Below are positions 38,554-47,203 of a DNA stretch of 64,000 bases, one piece after another (position 1 is the stretch's first letter; every line of letters begins with the position of its first letter). A program made the translations under genes and the position numbers. The stretch spans positions 1 through 64,000 of the forward strand of contig JAGXFW010000004.1 in the NCBI GenBank assembly GCA_024637035.1, in the 5' to 3' direction. The stretch is from Actinomycetes bacterium. Lineage in GTDB: Bacteria > Actinomycetota > Thermoleophilia > RBG-16-64-13. The notes under the pieces are model-generated. The model searched no databases, was not told where the DNA came from, and saw only the letters and a program-made list of their open reading frames with translations.

Positions 38554-40614
38554 ATGTCGTTCCCCAGTTCAGAAGAGAAACTGGCCATGATCAAAGTGGA
38601 GCCGGCAGATCCGGACGAACTCCGTTGCGTGTACGCGCTCGGTCAGGGTGAGTACGAGGTGGGCTTCGAGCGCACCAACAGCATCCTCGACGAGGCCATG
38701 GAGGTGTTCGTGCGGTCGTCCCGCAGCTCCATGGGAGTGGCCGGCGACTCGATGGTGGCCATCCTCACGGCGAAGGGCGACCTGGCCAACGCCAGTTGCG
38801 GCACCTATCTGCACGCCGTGATCCAACCGATCATCATCAAGTACATCTTGCAGAAGTACGGCGAGAATCCGGGCATCAAGGACGGTGATGTCTGGTTCAC
38901 CAACGATGCTCTGTACGGCGGCATCCACAACCCGGACATGGTGGTGCTCACCCCCGTCTTCTACGAGGGGGAGCTCATCGCCTGGACCAGCGCCGCCATG
39001 CACACCACCGAGACCGGCGCCATCGAGCCTGGCGGCATGCCGGTGACGGCCACCTCGCGTTTCAGCGAGGGCATGAACTGCCCGCCCATCAAGATCGGCG
39101 AGAACGGCCAGATCCGCGAGGACTTCGGCGAGATGATCGCCGCCTTCGGCATCCGGGCGCCGCAGATGGTGGTGATCGACCTGAAGGCAAGGGCCACGAC
39201 CGCCGACCGGTCGCGTCGGCGGTTGGTGGAACTGGCCGACGAGCGAGGCCGCGACTACGTGGTGGGCCTGCTGCGCAAGATGTTGCTCGTAGCCGAGGAA
39301 GGCGCGCGCAAGCGCATCAGTTCCTGGCCCGACGGCAACTTCACCTGCGTGAACTTCGCCGACAGCGCCGGCATCGAGATGGGCCTCATGCGCACGAGCC
39401 ACCTCACGCTGCGCAAGAAGGGAGACCACCTCACCTTCGACCTCACCGGCGTCTCGCCCGAATCACCCTACTCCTACAATGCCCACCCGCAGGCGGTGGT
39501 GGGGCACATCTCCAACTTCGTCTACGAGTACATCTTCCACGACCTGCCCATCTCGAGCGCGTCCTTCGCGCCCATCGACTTCGTCTTCCCGCCCAACACC
39601 TGCCTGAACCCGGACGCCAGGGCAGCCACCAGCTGCTCCGTGATGATCTCCACCGGAGTCATGAGCGGGGTGCACAACGCTTTCGGCAAGATGATGTACT
39701 GCACCGAGGAGATGTGGGGACAGGTGTCGGCCTCACAGGGGAACGCGGGGAACGCCATGGTGCTCGCCGGGCTCTCCCAGTGGAACCTGCCCTTCGCCGA
39801 CATGTTGGCGTACTCGCTGAACAGCGAGGGCCAGGGTGGCCGTCCCGCGATGGACGGCGTCAACGCCTTCGGCTTCCCCTGGTGCGTGTACGGCCGTACG
39901 CCGGACGTGGAAGAGATGGAGAACGACCTGCCGATGTTGATCCCCCTCTCGAACCACTGGACCGACTCGTGCGGCCACGGCAAGTACCGCGGAGGCGTCG
40001 GCACCGTGCAGATCTGGGTGACGCACCACGCGCCGGCCGTGTACTTCATGGCCATCTCCGACAACAGCAAGATACAGACCCCGCAGCCGCTCTTCGGTGG
40101 CTACGCTCCGGCCACCGTGCCCGGCATCAGCGTGCGGGGCGCCGACATCATGCAGAAGATGGCCGCCGGGGACGGTTTCTCCCTCGATCCGACCGAGATC
40201 CTCGCCGACAAGACCGTGGAGGGGAACTGGGAGTACGAGTTCTTCGGACGCAGCGTCCGCCCCTACGAACAGGGCGACATCATCACCTTCGGCTTCGCCA
40301 CGGGTGGAGCCGGCTACGGCGACCCGCTCGACCGCGACCCCGAGGCAGTGATGCAGGACCTCAGGGACAAGATCGTCTCTGACTGGTCGGCCGTGAACGT
40401 GTACAAGGTGATCTATGACACTGAGACCAGGCGCTTGGACGAGGCGGCGACCACTGAGGCACGCGACGCCGAGCGCCGGGCTCGTATGTCCAGGGGTGTC
40501 TCGTACGACGAATTCGAGTCGGAGTGGCTGGCCAATCCCATCGACGAGTCCCTGCTGAAGTTCTACGGCACCTGGCCGGACGCCGAGATGGTGGCGCCCG
40601 TGTTCAGGCCGTAA
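38554..40614 (+). CDS. Hydantoinase B/ketone carboxylase alpha-type subunit
   Basis: DVWFTNDALYGGIHNPDMVVLTPVFYEGELIAWTSAAMHTTETGAIEPGGM...RGGVGTVQIW...TGGAGYGDPLDRDPEAV. Confidence 0.92.
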   Translation: MSFPSSEEKLAMIKVEPADPDELRCVYALGQGEYEVGFERTNSILDEAMEVFVRSSRSSMGVAGDSMVAILTAKGDLANASCGTYLHAVIQPIIIKYILQKYGENPGIKDGDVWFTNDALYGGIHNPDMVVLTPVFYEGELIAWTSAAMHTTETGAIEPGGMPVTATSRFSEGMNCPPIKIGENGQIREDFGEMIAAFGIRAPQMVVIDLKARATTADRSRRRLVELADERGRDYVVGLLRKMLLVAEEGARKRISSWPDGNFTCVNFADSAGIEMGLMRTSHLTLRKKGDHLTFDLTGVSPESPYSYNAHPQAVVGHISNFVYEYIFHDLPISSASFAPIDFVFPPNTCLNPDARAATSCSVMISTGVMSGVHNAFGKMMYCTEEMWGQVSASQGNAGNAMVLAGLSQWNLPFADMLAYSLNSEGQGGRPAMDGVNAFGFPWCVYGRTPDVEEMENDLPMLIPLSNHWTDSCGHGKYRGGVGTVQIWVTHHAPAVYFMAISDNSKIQTPQPLFGGYAPATVPGISVRGADIMQKMAAGDGFSLDPTEILADKTVEGNWEYEFFGRSVRPYEQGDIITFGFATGGAGYGDPLDRDPEAVMQDLRDKIVSDWSAVNVYKVIYDTETRRLDEAATTEARDAERRARMSRGVSYDEFESEWLANPIDESLLKFYGTWPDAEMVAPVFRP

Positions 40615-40627
40615 CCGGGACCTGGGC

Positions 40628-41659
40628 GTGCGCGAGCGCGGCGTCTCACGGGTGAGGGAGCAGCGTCTGCGGCAAGGCGGCTTGTTCGTGCCGCTGGTGT
40701 TCTCGTTCGCGGCTTCGTTGGAGGGGTTGACCCCCGAGGAGTTCCTCGGGTCGCCGACGAAGCTGTCGAACGGGTTGCGGACGGTGTTCGCATCGTTCGG
40801 CGTGGACGGGGTGGCGGGTTGGTGCGACAACACCGCACCGGCCGCCACTCTGGGCTGCAGGCTCGATTGGGCCGACTACCCTCCGGTGGTGGAAGCGCCA
40901 TCGGAGGGTGTGCCCGGCCTCGACGGCATCGGTGTGGAGGGCGCCACCGGGGTCGCGGCCGAGGTGGTGCGCCGGTTGGGCACCCTGCTGCCCGACACCG
41001 TTCTGTTGGGCACCATGCCCGGCCCGGTCGCCTTGGCGCGACAGTTGGCGGGTGTTGGTTCGAGTGGCGGTCTGGCGGATGACTCGCCGGATCTCGAGCA
41101 GGTGCGCGCAGCCGCGAAGGTCTGCCTTGCGTACGCCAAAGCACTCGGGGACGCGGGCATCGACGTGCTCCTCGTGCGCGAGGATCACCTCCTGGCTCCA
41201 GACGATGGCGCGTCGCCCGGCGATATCGCCCGCGTGTACTCCTCGATTTGGAACACCGCTCGCTTCTACGGTCTGGCGGCTTTGCTCGCGTTGGGCGACG
41301 AAAGTGACCACGGCGGCACCGGCGGTGCCGGTGACCGCGCGGCCCGCCTCGAACCGCTCGCCGGAGTCGTCGACGGCATCGTCGCACCGCCCGCGTGGGC
41401 GGCGGGATACGCCGCCGCGCTCGGCTCGGGTGTCAAACGGATGGGTCTGGCGCTCCCGCCTGGCCTGCTTGCCGCTCCTCGCGGGTCGATCCGCGAATAC
41501 CTCGAGGAACACCTAGCTGGCGAGCGCATGCGCGAAGGCAGGCCGTTCCTGATCACCACCGACGGCGAGGTGCCCCCCGACGTCGACCGGGCTGCCTTGA
41601 TCGTGGGGATCGAGACCACACGCGACCACGTGAGAGAGGAGCTGTCGAGTGGCGCCTGA
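40628..41659 (+). CDS. Uroporphyrinogen decarboxylase (URO-D)-like protein
   Basis: FVPLVFSFAASLEGLTPEEFLGSPTKLSNGLRTVFASFGVDGVAGWCDN...LGTMPGPVALARQLAG...AGIDVLLVREDH. Confidence 0.7.
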   Translation: MRERGVSRVREQRLRQGGLFVPLVFSFAASLEGLTPEEFLGSPTKLSNGLRTVFASFGVDGVAGWCDNTAPAATLGCRLDWADYPPVVEAPSEGVPGLDGIGVEGATGVAAEVVRRLGTLLPDTVLLGTMPGPVALARQLAGVGSSGGLADDSPDLEQVRAAAKVCLAYAKALGDAGIDVLLVREDHLLAPDDGASPGDIARVYSSIWNTARFYGLAALLALGDESDHGGTGGAGDRAARLEPLAGVVDGIVAPPAWAAGYAAALGSGVKRMGLALPPGLLAAPRGSIREYLEEHLAGERMREGRPFLITTDGEVPPDVDRAALIVGIETTRDHVREELSSGA

Positions 41660-42974
41660 GCGGAGATACTGGAACGAGCGGATGGAGACACTGGCCCCCG
41701 AGGCCTTCCTGCAGGTGCAGGAGGCGGCGCTCACCCGCGAACTCGACTACCTGTGGGCCCACTCCGACTTCTACCGGGCCAAGTGGGCGGCCGCCAGCGT
41801 GGAGCGGGGTGATGTGGCAGGCCTCGACGACCTGGCCAAGCTCCCCTTCGCCGAGAAGAGCGAGTTGCGCGACAGCCTAGCGCAGCATCCGCCGCTCGGA
41901 AGCCACCGGGCCTGTTCGCTGGGCGACGTCATCCGGGTCTACTCCACGAGCGGCACGACCGGGAACCCCACCTACATCGGCCTCACCTCGCACGATCGCG
42001 ACGTGTGGAGGGAGGTCGCGTGCCGGGCCATGTGGACCGGACGCATGCGTCCAGAGCACGTGGTGCCCCTGCCCATCGGGACGTTCTTCATCGCCGCCTC
42101 GTACGGAGAAGCCATCGAGCACCTGGGCGCCATGCTGGTGCCGGTGGGCGTTGGAGCCACCGATCGCTTCCTCGGCGCCGTGCGCAACCTGTCGGCTGAC
42201 TTCGTGCTCTCCACCGCGTCGTTCCCCCTCTACCTCATCGACTACTGTGAGGGCAAGGGCATAGACACCCAGGCGCTGGGCATCAAGGGGTTCTTCGTGG
42301 GCGGCGAACCGGGTGGCGGCATCCCGCAAGTGAGGAGGCGCATCGAGGACGCGTTCGGCTGCACGGTGCGCGAGTGCATGGGCAACGGCGACATGCTCGG
42401 CCTCATGTGGGCGCAGTGCGACGAGGGCCTGGGCATGCACTTCGTCGGCCAAGGTGCCTGTCACCCCGAGATCATCGATCCGGAGAGCGGGGAGCCTCTC
42501 GAGATCCGCGAAGGAGTCACCGGCGAGCTCGTCTACACGTCGCTCGACCGGGAGTGCCAGCCCCTCATCCGCTTCCGCACCCGCGACCACGTGCTGGTGG
42601 TGCGCACCGAGTGCGGGTGTGGGCGCACGGGCTTCGTGGTCAGCTGCATCGGCCGCACCGACGACATGCTCATCGTGTCCGGGGTGAACGTCTATCCGGC
42701 GGCGGTGCGCGACGTGCTCGGCGCCTTCCAGCCGCGCATCACCGGCGAGCTCGTCATCGAGCTCTACGAGAAACCGCCCACGGTGAGACCGCCCATGAAG
42801 ATCCGCGTGGAGCACGGCCCCGACCCGGGTGACCTCGCCAGTCTCAAGAAGGAGATCGAGCACCTCCTGCGCGAGAAGCTCATCTTCCCCAGTGATATCA
42901 CGCTGGTCCCGCCGGGGAGCCTGCCCACCTACGAGTACAAGGCGAAGCTCACCGAGAAGCACTACGAGGAGTGA
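41649..42974 (+). CDS. Phenylacetate-CoA ligase-like (PaaK) AMP-forming acyl-CoA ligase
   Basis: VYSTSGTTGNPTYIGLTSHDRDVW...GRTDDMLIVSGVNVYPAAVRDVLG...YEYKAKLTEKHYEE. Confidence 0.93.
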   Translation: MAPERRYWNERMETLAPEAFLQVQEAALTRELDYLWAHSDFYRAKWAAASVERGDVAGLDDLAKLPFAEKSELRDSLAQHPPLGSHRACSLGDVIRVYSTSGTTGNPTYIGLTSHDRDVWREVACRAMWTGRMRPEHVVPLPIGTFFIAASYGEAIEHLGAMLVPVGVGATDRFLGAVRNLSADFVLSTASFPLYLIDYCEGKGIDTQALGIKGFFVGGEPGGGIPQVRRRIEDAFGCTVRECMGNGDMLGLMWAQCDEGLGMHFVGQGACHPEIIDPESGEPLEIREGVTGELVYTSLDRECQPLIRFRTRDHVLVVRTECGCGRTGFVVSCIGRTDDMLIVSGVNVYPAAVRDVLGAFQPRITGELVIELYEKPPTVRPPMKIRVEHGPDPGDLASLKKEIEHLLREKLIFPSDITLVPPGSLPTYEYKAKLTEKHYEE

Positions 42975-42983
42975 AGCGGAGCA
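42951..42983. repeat. 33-bp direct repeat, left copy
   Basis: ACCGAGAAGCACTACGAGGAGTGAAGCGGAGCA; 31/33 identical to 43844-43876. Confidence 0.85.
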
Positions 42984-43816
42984 AGACCGGCCCGACCGGG
43001 ATAGTCCAAGTATCTAGCGAGAGGGGACGCAAAGTGAACGTGATGCAGATGTTCGACCTGACCGACCAAGTCGCGGTGATCACTGGGGCCGCCAATGGCC
43101 TCGGGTATGTGATTGCCGAAGCCATGGCCGAGGCGGGGGCCCACGTGGTCTGCGGCGACATCGACACGGACGGGAACGAGAGGACGGCCGAGCGCGTGCG
43201 CGCCCTGGGCCGGAGCGCACTGGCGGTGCGATGCGATGTTACGAACGAAGCCGACGTGGCTGCCCTATTCGAACAGGCAGACAAGGAGTTCGGTCGGGTG
43301 GATATCGCCTTCGCCAACGCGGGCATCGCCGATCCCGTGCCGGGTCCCGTGCACGAGTATCAGACCGAGCATTGGAACAGCGTGCTTGCAGTGAATCTTC
43401 AGGGTGTGTTCTTCACCGATCGCGAGGCTCTGAAGATCATGGTGCGTCAGGAGAGGGGCAAGCTCATCAACGTCGCCTCGATGTGGGGCCTTGCGGGAGC
43501 GTCGAGCGTATTCCCGATCCCGGCATACAACGCTACCAAGGGCGCGGTCGTGAACCTCACGCGCGAGTTGGCGTTGGAGTACGCGCCGCACAACATCCAG
43601 GTCAACGCCATCTGTCCCGGGTTCTTCCGGACTCGGCTAGCCGGCGGTGCCTACGATGACCCGGACTTTGTTGCTGCGATCACGGCCTTTACGCCCATGG
43701 ATCGGGTAGCGGAGGCGGAGGAGATGAAGGGCACCGCCCTGTATCTGGCTTCGGCCGCATCGAGCTATACCACAGGTCTGATGATGGTGAGTGATGGTGG
43801 TTGCATGGCGAAGTAG
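42971..43816 (+). CDS. Short-chain dehydrogenase/reductase (translation start may be 43034)
   Basis: VAVITGAANGLGYVIAEAMAEAGAHVVCGDID...SMWGLAG...YNATKGAVVNLTRELALEYAPHNIQVNAICPGFF. Confidence 0.94.
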   Translation: MKRSKTGPTGIVQVSSERGRKVNVMQMFDLTDQVAVITGAANGLGYVIAEAMAEAGAHVVCGDIDTDGNERTAERVRALGRSALAVRCDVTNEADVAALFEQADKEFGRVDIAFANAGIADPVPGPVHEYQTEHWNSVLAVNLQGVFFTDREALKIMVRQERGKLINVASMWGLAGASSVFPIPAYNATKGAVVNLTRELALEYAPHNIQVNAICPGFFRTRLAGGAYDDPDFVAAITAFTPMDRVAEAEEMKGTALYLASAASSYTTGLMMVSDGGCMAK

Positions 43817-43843
43817 CCAGTCGGCCTCGGTCGCAAGGGATCC

Positions 43844-43876
43844 ACCGAGAAGCACTACGAGGTGTGAGGCGGAGCA
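43844..43876. repeat. 33-bp direct repeat, right copy (vestigial ligase 3' end TEKHYEV*)
   Basis: ACCGAGAAGCACTACGAGGTGTGAGGCGGAGCA. Confidence 0.85.
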
Positions 43877-43942
43877 GTGGACCTGTCTCGCGAGGCAGTA
43901 TCCCTGGGGTCCACAGGGGATCGCGTAGGATGTCCGAGGACC

Positions 43943-44716
43943 CTATAGCCGCAGCGCGTTCTTCAGGTCGGGCAGCGCCCGCCGTGACACGGGCACCTCG
44001 CGCAACCCGCCCGCGCGCAACCGCAGCTCGTACTTGGACGGGCTCACCACCTCGATCTTCTCGATCATGCGTAGGTTGATGATGAAGGAGCGGTGGACGC
44101 GGAGGAAGGGCGGGTTGGGCAGCAGCCCTTCGAGTTCGGCGAGGGAGTAGCTGCTCGAGAGCAGGGATTCGGTGGACGTGTGGACCCGACAGTACTGCCG
44201 CTCGGCCTCGAAGACCACGATGTCTTCCAACGCCAGAAGCTTGATCGTGTCGGCCGAGTGCCGCACCGGGAAGAGGTCGATGAGACCCTTGCGGGGTGGA
44301 GCGAGGTCGGCTTCGGCTGCGTGGAAGAACTCCAGGAGATGCGCCATGGACAGGCCGAAGCGTTGCGGCATCACGGGCTTGAGCAGGTAGTCTTGGGCCG
44401 CCACTTCGAATGCCCGCAACGCGAACTCTTCGTAGGCCGTCACGAAGATGATGTAGGGGCGGGGGCGCAGGTGGCTGGCCGTCTCGGCAACCGAGATGCC
44501 GCTATCCCCGGGCAGGTTGACATCCAGGAAGAGGATGTCGAAAGGCCTCTCCCGGAGCAGCCGCTGTGCCTCCGCAGCGTTCCCGGCCTCGCCAGCCACT
44601 TCGATCATGGGGAACGAGAGGAGTAGGTGCCCGATCTCCCGACGGGCGAAGGGCTCGTCGTCAACGACGAGCGCCGTCAGCGTGCGCAAGATCCCTCCTC
44701 GGGCGGCCGTCCACAC
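43943..44716 (-). CDS. LytTR-family response regulator
   Basis: LTALVVDDEPFARREIGHLL...FDILFLDVNLPGDSGI...DYLLKPVMPQR...LRVHRSFIINLRMIEKIEVVSPSKYELRL. Confidence 0.93.
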   Translation of the reverse strand: MWTAARGGILRTLTALVVDDEPFARREIGHLLLSFPMIEVAGEAGNAAEAQRLLRERPFDILFLDVNLPGDSGISVAETASHLRPRPYIIFVTAYEEFALRAFEVAAQDYLLKPVMPQRFGLSMAHLLEFFHAAEADLAPPRKGLIDLFPVRHSADTIKLLALEDIVVFEAERQYCRVHTSTESLLSSSYSLAELEGLLPNPPFLRVHRSFIINLRMIEKIEVVSPSKYELRLRAGGLREVPVSRRALPDLKNALRL

Positions 44717-46064
44717 CGGCTCGCGTCGCGGGCAGTGAAACGATCAGCCGGAGCCCGGGGGCCCGGTTCTCGATGGTGAGACTCCCGCGCTCGCCGGCGA
44801 TCGCTTGGAGCCGGCGTCTCGTGTTGCGCAGGCCCACTCCTTCGTGCAGATCGTTGGACTGATCGAGGAGTCCGGCTAGCTCGGCGTCGCTGAGCCCATG
44901 CCCGTCGTCTTCCACCTCGATCCTCAGGTCGTGCCCGACAAGGTTCGCCCGGACTACGATCCGGATGTGGCTCTCGCGCAGTCCATGGATGATGCAGTTC
45001 TCCACCAAGGGTTGCAGCACGAGCACCGGGACGAGGCAGTGCATCGTCTCGGAGTCCACCTCCTCGTGGTAGCTGATCATGTCGGGGAAACGGATGCTCT
45101 CGATCTCGAGGTACTCGCGCACGAGGGCGAGTTCTTCCTGCAGCGTGATGAACTCCGTGCGGATGCGGAACGTGCGTCGGAGCAGAGAACTGAGTCGTAG
45201 CACCACCGTCCTGGCCACCTGGGGGTCGACTACGCAGGCCGAGCTGATCGTGTTGAGGACGTTGAAGATGAAGTGCGGATGGATCTGCGCCTTCAACGCT
45301 CGCATCTTCGCCTCGATGGCCATCTGCCGCTGGACCTCGACCTCGTTGAGTTCGAGCTGGGTGGAAAGGAGGCGCGACAAGCCGGCCGCCAGGGTGCGGT
45401 CGTCCTCGCCGATGGTGTCCGCGGCAGTGCGGTAGAACTTCATCGCACCGACCGCCGCGCCCGATACCACCAGCGGGGCTATGACCCCGCAGGCGAGGCG
45501 GCATCCCGGGTGGCCGCAGCGGATGTCGGTAGGTTTATCGGCCACCGCCACGCGCTTGTCGCGCAGAGCCGTGCGGGTCGCTTCGGTCGCGATCGGGTCA
45601 CCGCTGAGGTGGTGCTCCGCCTCGGCACCCTCGAACGCCAAGATGCGCTCGGTATCGGTGATGGCGATCGCGTCGAAATCGAGTTCGCTGAAGAGCACGT
45701 GCACGAGGTCTGCGGCGGACGCCCGATCGAGTCCGATCCTCAGGATCGGCAACGAACGATCGAGGATGGAGAGTATGGAGCGCGCCCGCCTGTCGCTGTC
45801 GTCCGCGACCGTAGGCGCGGCGGGCTGCGAGATCTCCCGGTGTGGCGGCAGGGTGAGGGCGGCGAGGATCAACAGTACCAGCGGAACGGCGACCACGAAG
45901 AAGACACCCGACGACCCGCGGGCGGCCACGAGCAGCAGCACCGTCACCGCCGCGACGACGACGAACGTCCCCCAGCGGCCACGAGGTGTGTGGCGCAGAC
46001 TATCCAGAGCGTCGAGGATCTTCGGCACAGGCCCCCCTGGCAGTGCGGATCGTCGGCGATTCAC
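44661..46064 (-). CDS. LytS-family sensor histidine kinase (GTG start at 46028 likely)
   Basis: ALKAQIHPHFIFNVLNTISS...LQEELALVREYLEIESIRFPD...LQPLVENCIIHGL...VGLRNTRRRLQ. Confidence 0.93.
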   Translation of the reverse strand: MNRRRSALPGGPVPKILDALDSLRHTPRGRWGTFVVVAAVTVLLLVAARGSSGVFFVVAVPLVLLILAALTLPPHREISQPAAPTVADDSDRRARSILSILDRSLPILRIGLDRASAADLVHVLFSELDFDAIAITDTERILAFEGAEAEHHLSGDPIATEATRTALRDKRVAVADKPTDIRCGHPGCRLACGVIAPLVVSGAAVGAMKFYRTAADTIGEDDRTLAAGLSRLLSTQLELNEVEVQRQMAIEAKMRALKAQIHPHFIFNVLNTISSACVVDPQVARTVVLRLSSLLRRTFRIRTEFITLQEELALVREYLEIESIRFPDMISYHEEVDSETMHCLVPVLVLQPLVENCIIHGLRESHIRIVVRANLVGHDLRIEVEDDGHGLSDAELAGLLDQSNDLHEGVGLRNTRRRLQAIAGERGSLTIENRAPGLRLIVSLPATRAGVDGRPRRDLAHADGARR

Positions 46065-46136
46065 CCTATTGCCTCGAACCCGATGATTGTACAGTACCGC
46101 CCGGCACCGACGGGCGTTACCCCGGGGTCGCGTGCG

Positions 46137-46382
46137 TCAGTCGTCATCCCCTTCGTCATCGTCGTCGCCGGAGTCGTAGACGCAGTCCTCGTCGTAGTCG
46201 CCGCGGAGGTACCCCTCGAAGTCGATGCCGAGCTCGGCCTCGATCTGTTCGACGGGGACTTCTGGGTCGAAGCAGGGGTCGTAGAAGTCGTGGGGTTGCG
46301 GGTCGAGCCCTTCCTTCATGCGCTCGAGTGCGATGGCCCGGCAGTGCCGCACCGCGTGGAAGTCGATCTCGCCGCAGCTCAT
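46137..46382 (-). CDS. Small acidic protein with Asp-rich tail
   Basis: MSCGEIDFHAVRHCRAIALERMKEGLD...DSGDDDDEGDDD; ATGA overlap with upstream ORF. Confidence 0.6.
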   Translation of the reverse strand: MSCGEIDFHAVRHCRAIALERMKEGLDPQPHDFYDPCFDPEVPVEQIEAELGIDFEGYLRGDYDEDCVYDSGDDDDEGDDD

Positions 46383-46846
46383 CGCGCGCCCTTCTTCGGG
46401 CCGGCTTTCTTCGTGTCAGCTTTCTTGCGGACCGTGCTCTTCCGGTCCGTGCTCCTGCGGGCGATGCGCTCGTCCTTCTCGCCTTGGCGGAGGAGGCCCC
46501 GCACCATCGCCTCGAGGTCGTCGTCGGTGGCGGTGCGAGGGTCCACGAGGAGCGACTCACCGCCGGTGGTGGGGTCGTCGCCGGGGTCGGGTCCGCCGAA
46601 GTAGAGCTCGCAGGCCCTGCAGTAGTAGTCGTGGGGCACCATGCTCGGCAGCAGGCGGATCTTGGTGGTGGCGCACAACACGTGGATGCTGCGGCCGATG
46701 ACACCCGCCGACACGGCCGCGGTGTTGTCGGACCCGCACGCCGGGCAGGGCGGCAGGTCGAGGCGTTCGTAGTAGTCGATAGAACCCCTGATGCCCGGGT
46801 AGAGCTTCTCCGCCCGATCCAGCCACCCTTGGTCGACCTTGAGCAT
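46379..46846 (-). CDS. Zinc-ribbon protein with basic C-terminal tail
   Basis: CPACGSDN...YYCRACELYFGG; tail RKSTVRKKADTKKAGPKKGAR; RBS GGGAGGCAGTGCG before ATG. Confidence 0.65.
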   Translation of the reverse strand: MLKVDQGWLDRAEKLYPGIRGSIDYYERLDLPPCPACGSDNTAAVSAGVIGRSIHVLCATTKIRLLPSMVPHDYYCRACELYFGGPDPGDDPTTGGESLLVDPRTATDDDLEAMVRGLLRQGEKDERIARRSTDRKSTVRKKADTKKAGPKKGAR

Positions 46847-46959
46847 CGCACTGCCTCCCTTCGGGTCGCGAGAGCCCGGAGGGGGAGCCAGCAGATGGGT
46901 GTGCCGCAGCCGTCGCTGCGCCACAGGGGGAGACCTTCTTTCGGGACTCCTACATCCCG

Positions 46960-47061
46960 CTCATCGAGGCACCGCCCTCATGCGAGGACGTCGCGCTCAA
47001 GCACCGCTGGCGTCTCCTGCCCGGTTGCCGGATCCCCTTCCGGGATCGCTCTTGATGATGT
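46960..47061 (-). ncRNA. S-box-like (SAM-I/SAM-IV clan) riboswitch candidate, copy 1
   Basis: Minus strand TCATCAAGAGC-GATCCC[GGAAG]GGGATC-CGGCAACCGGGCAGGAGACGCCAGCGGTGC...CGATGA; P1, P2, P3 stems can be drawn; upstream of 46379-46846. Confidence 0.6.
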
Positions 47062-47203
47062 ATCCGAGTGTAGCAGGGGGTGCGGACGGAAAGGCGGGGG
47101 CGCTGGAGGCCAGGGGTACGGACTCGCGCCTCGAACGGAATGCTCGTGGCGACGGAGGCCCGGCATTACCGGTGAGACGTGAAGGAGCCGACTGGGCCCT
47201 GCG

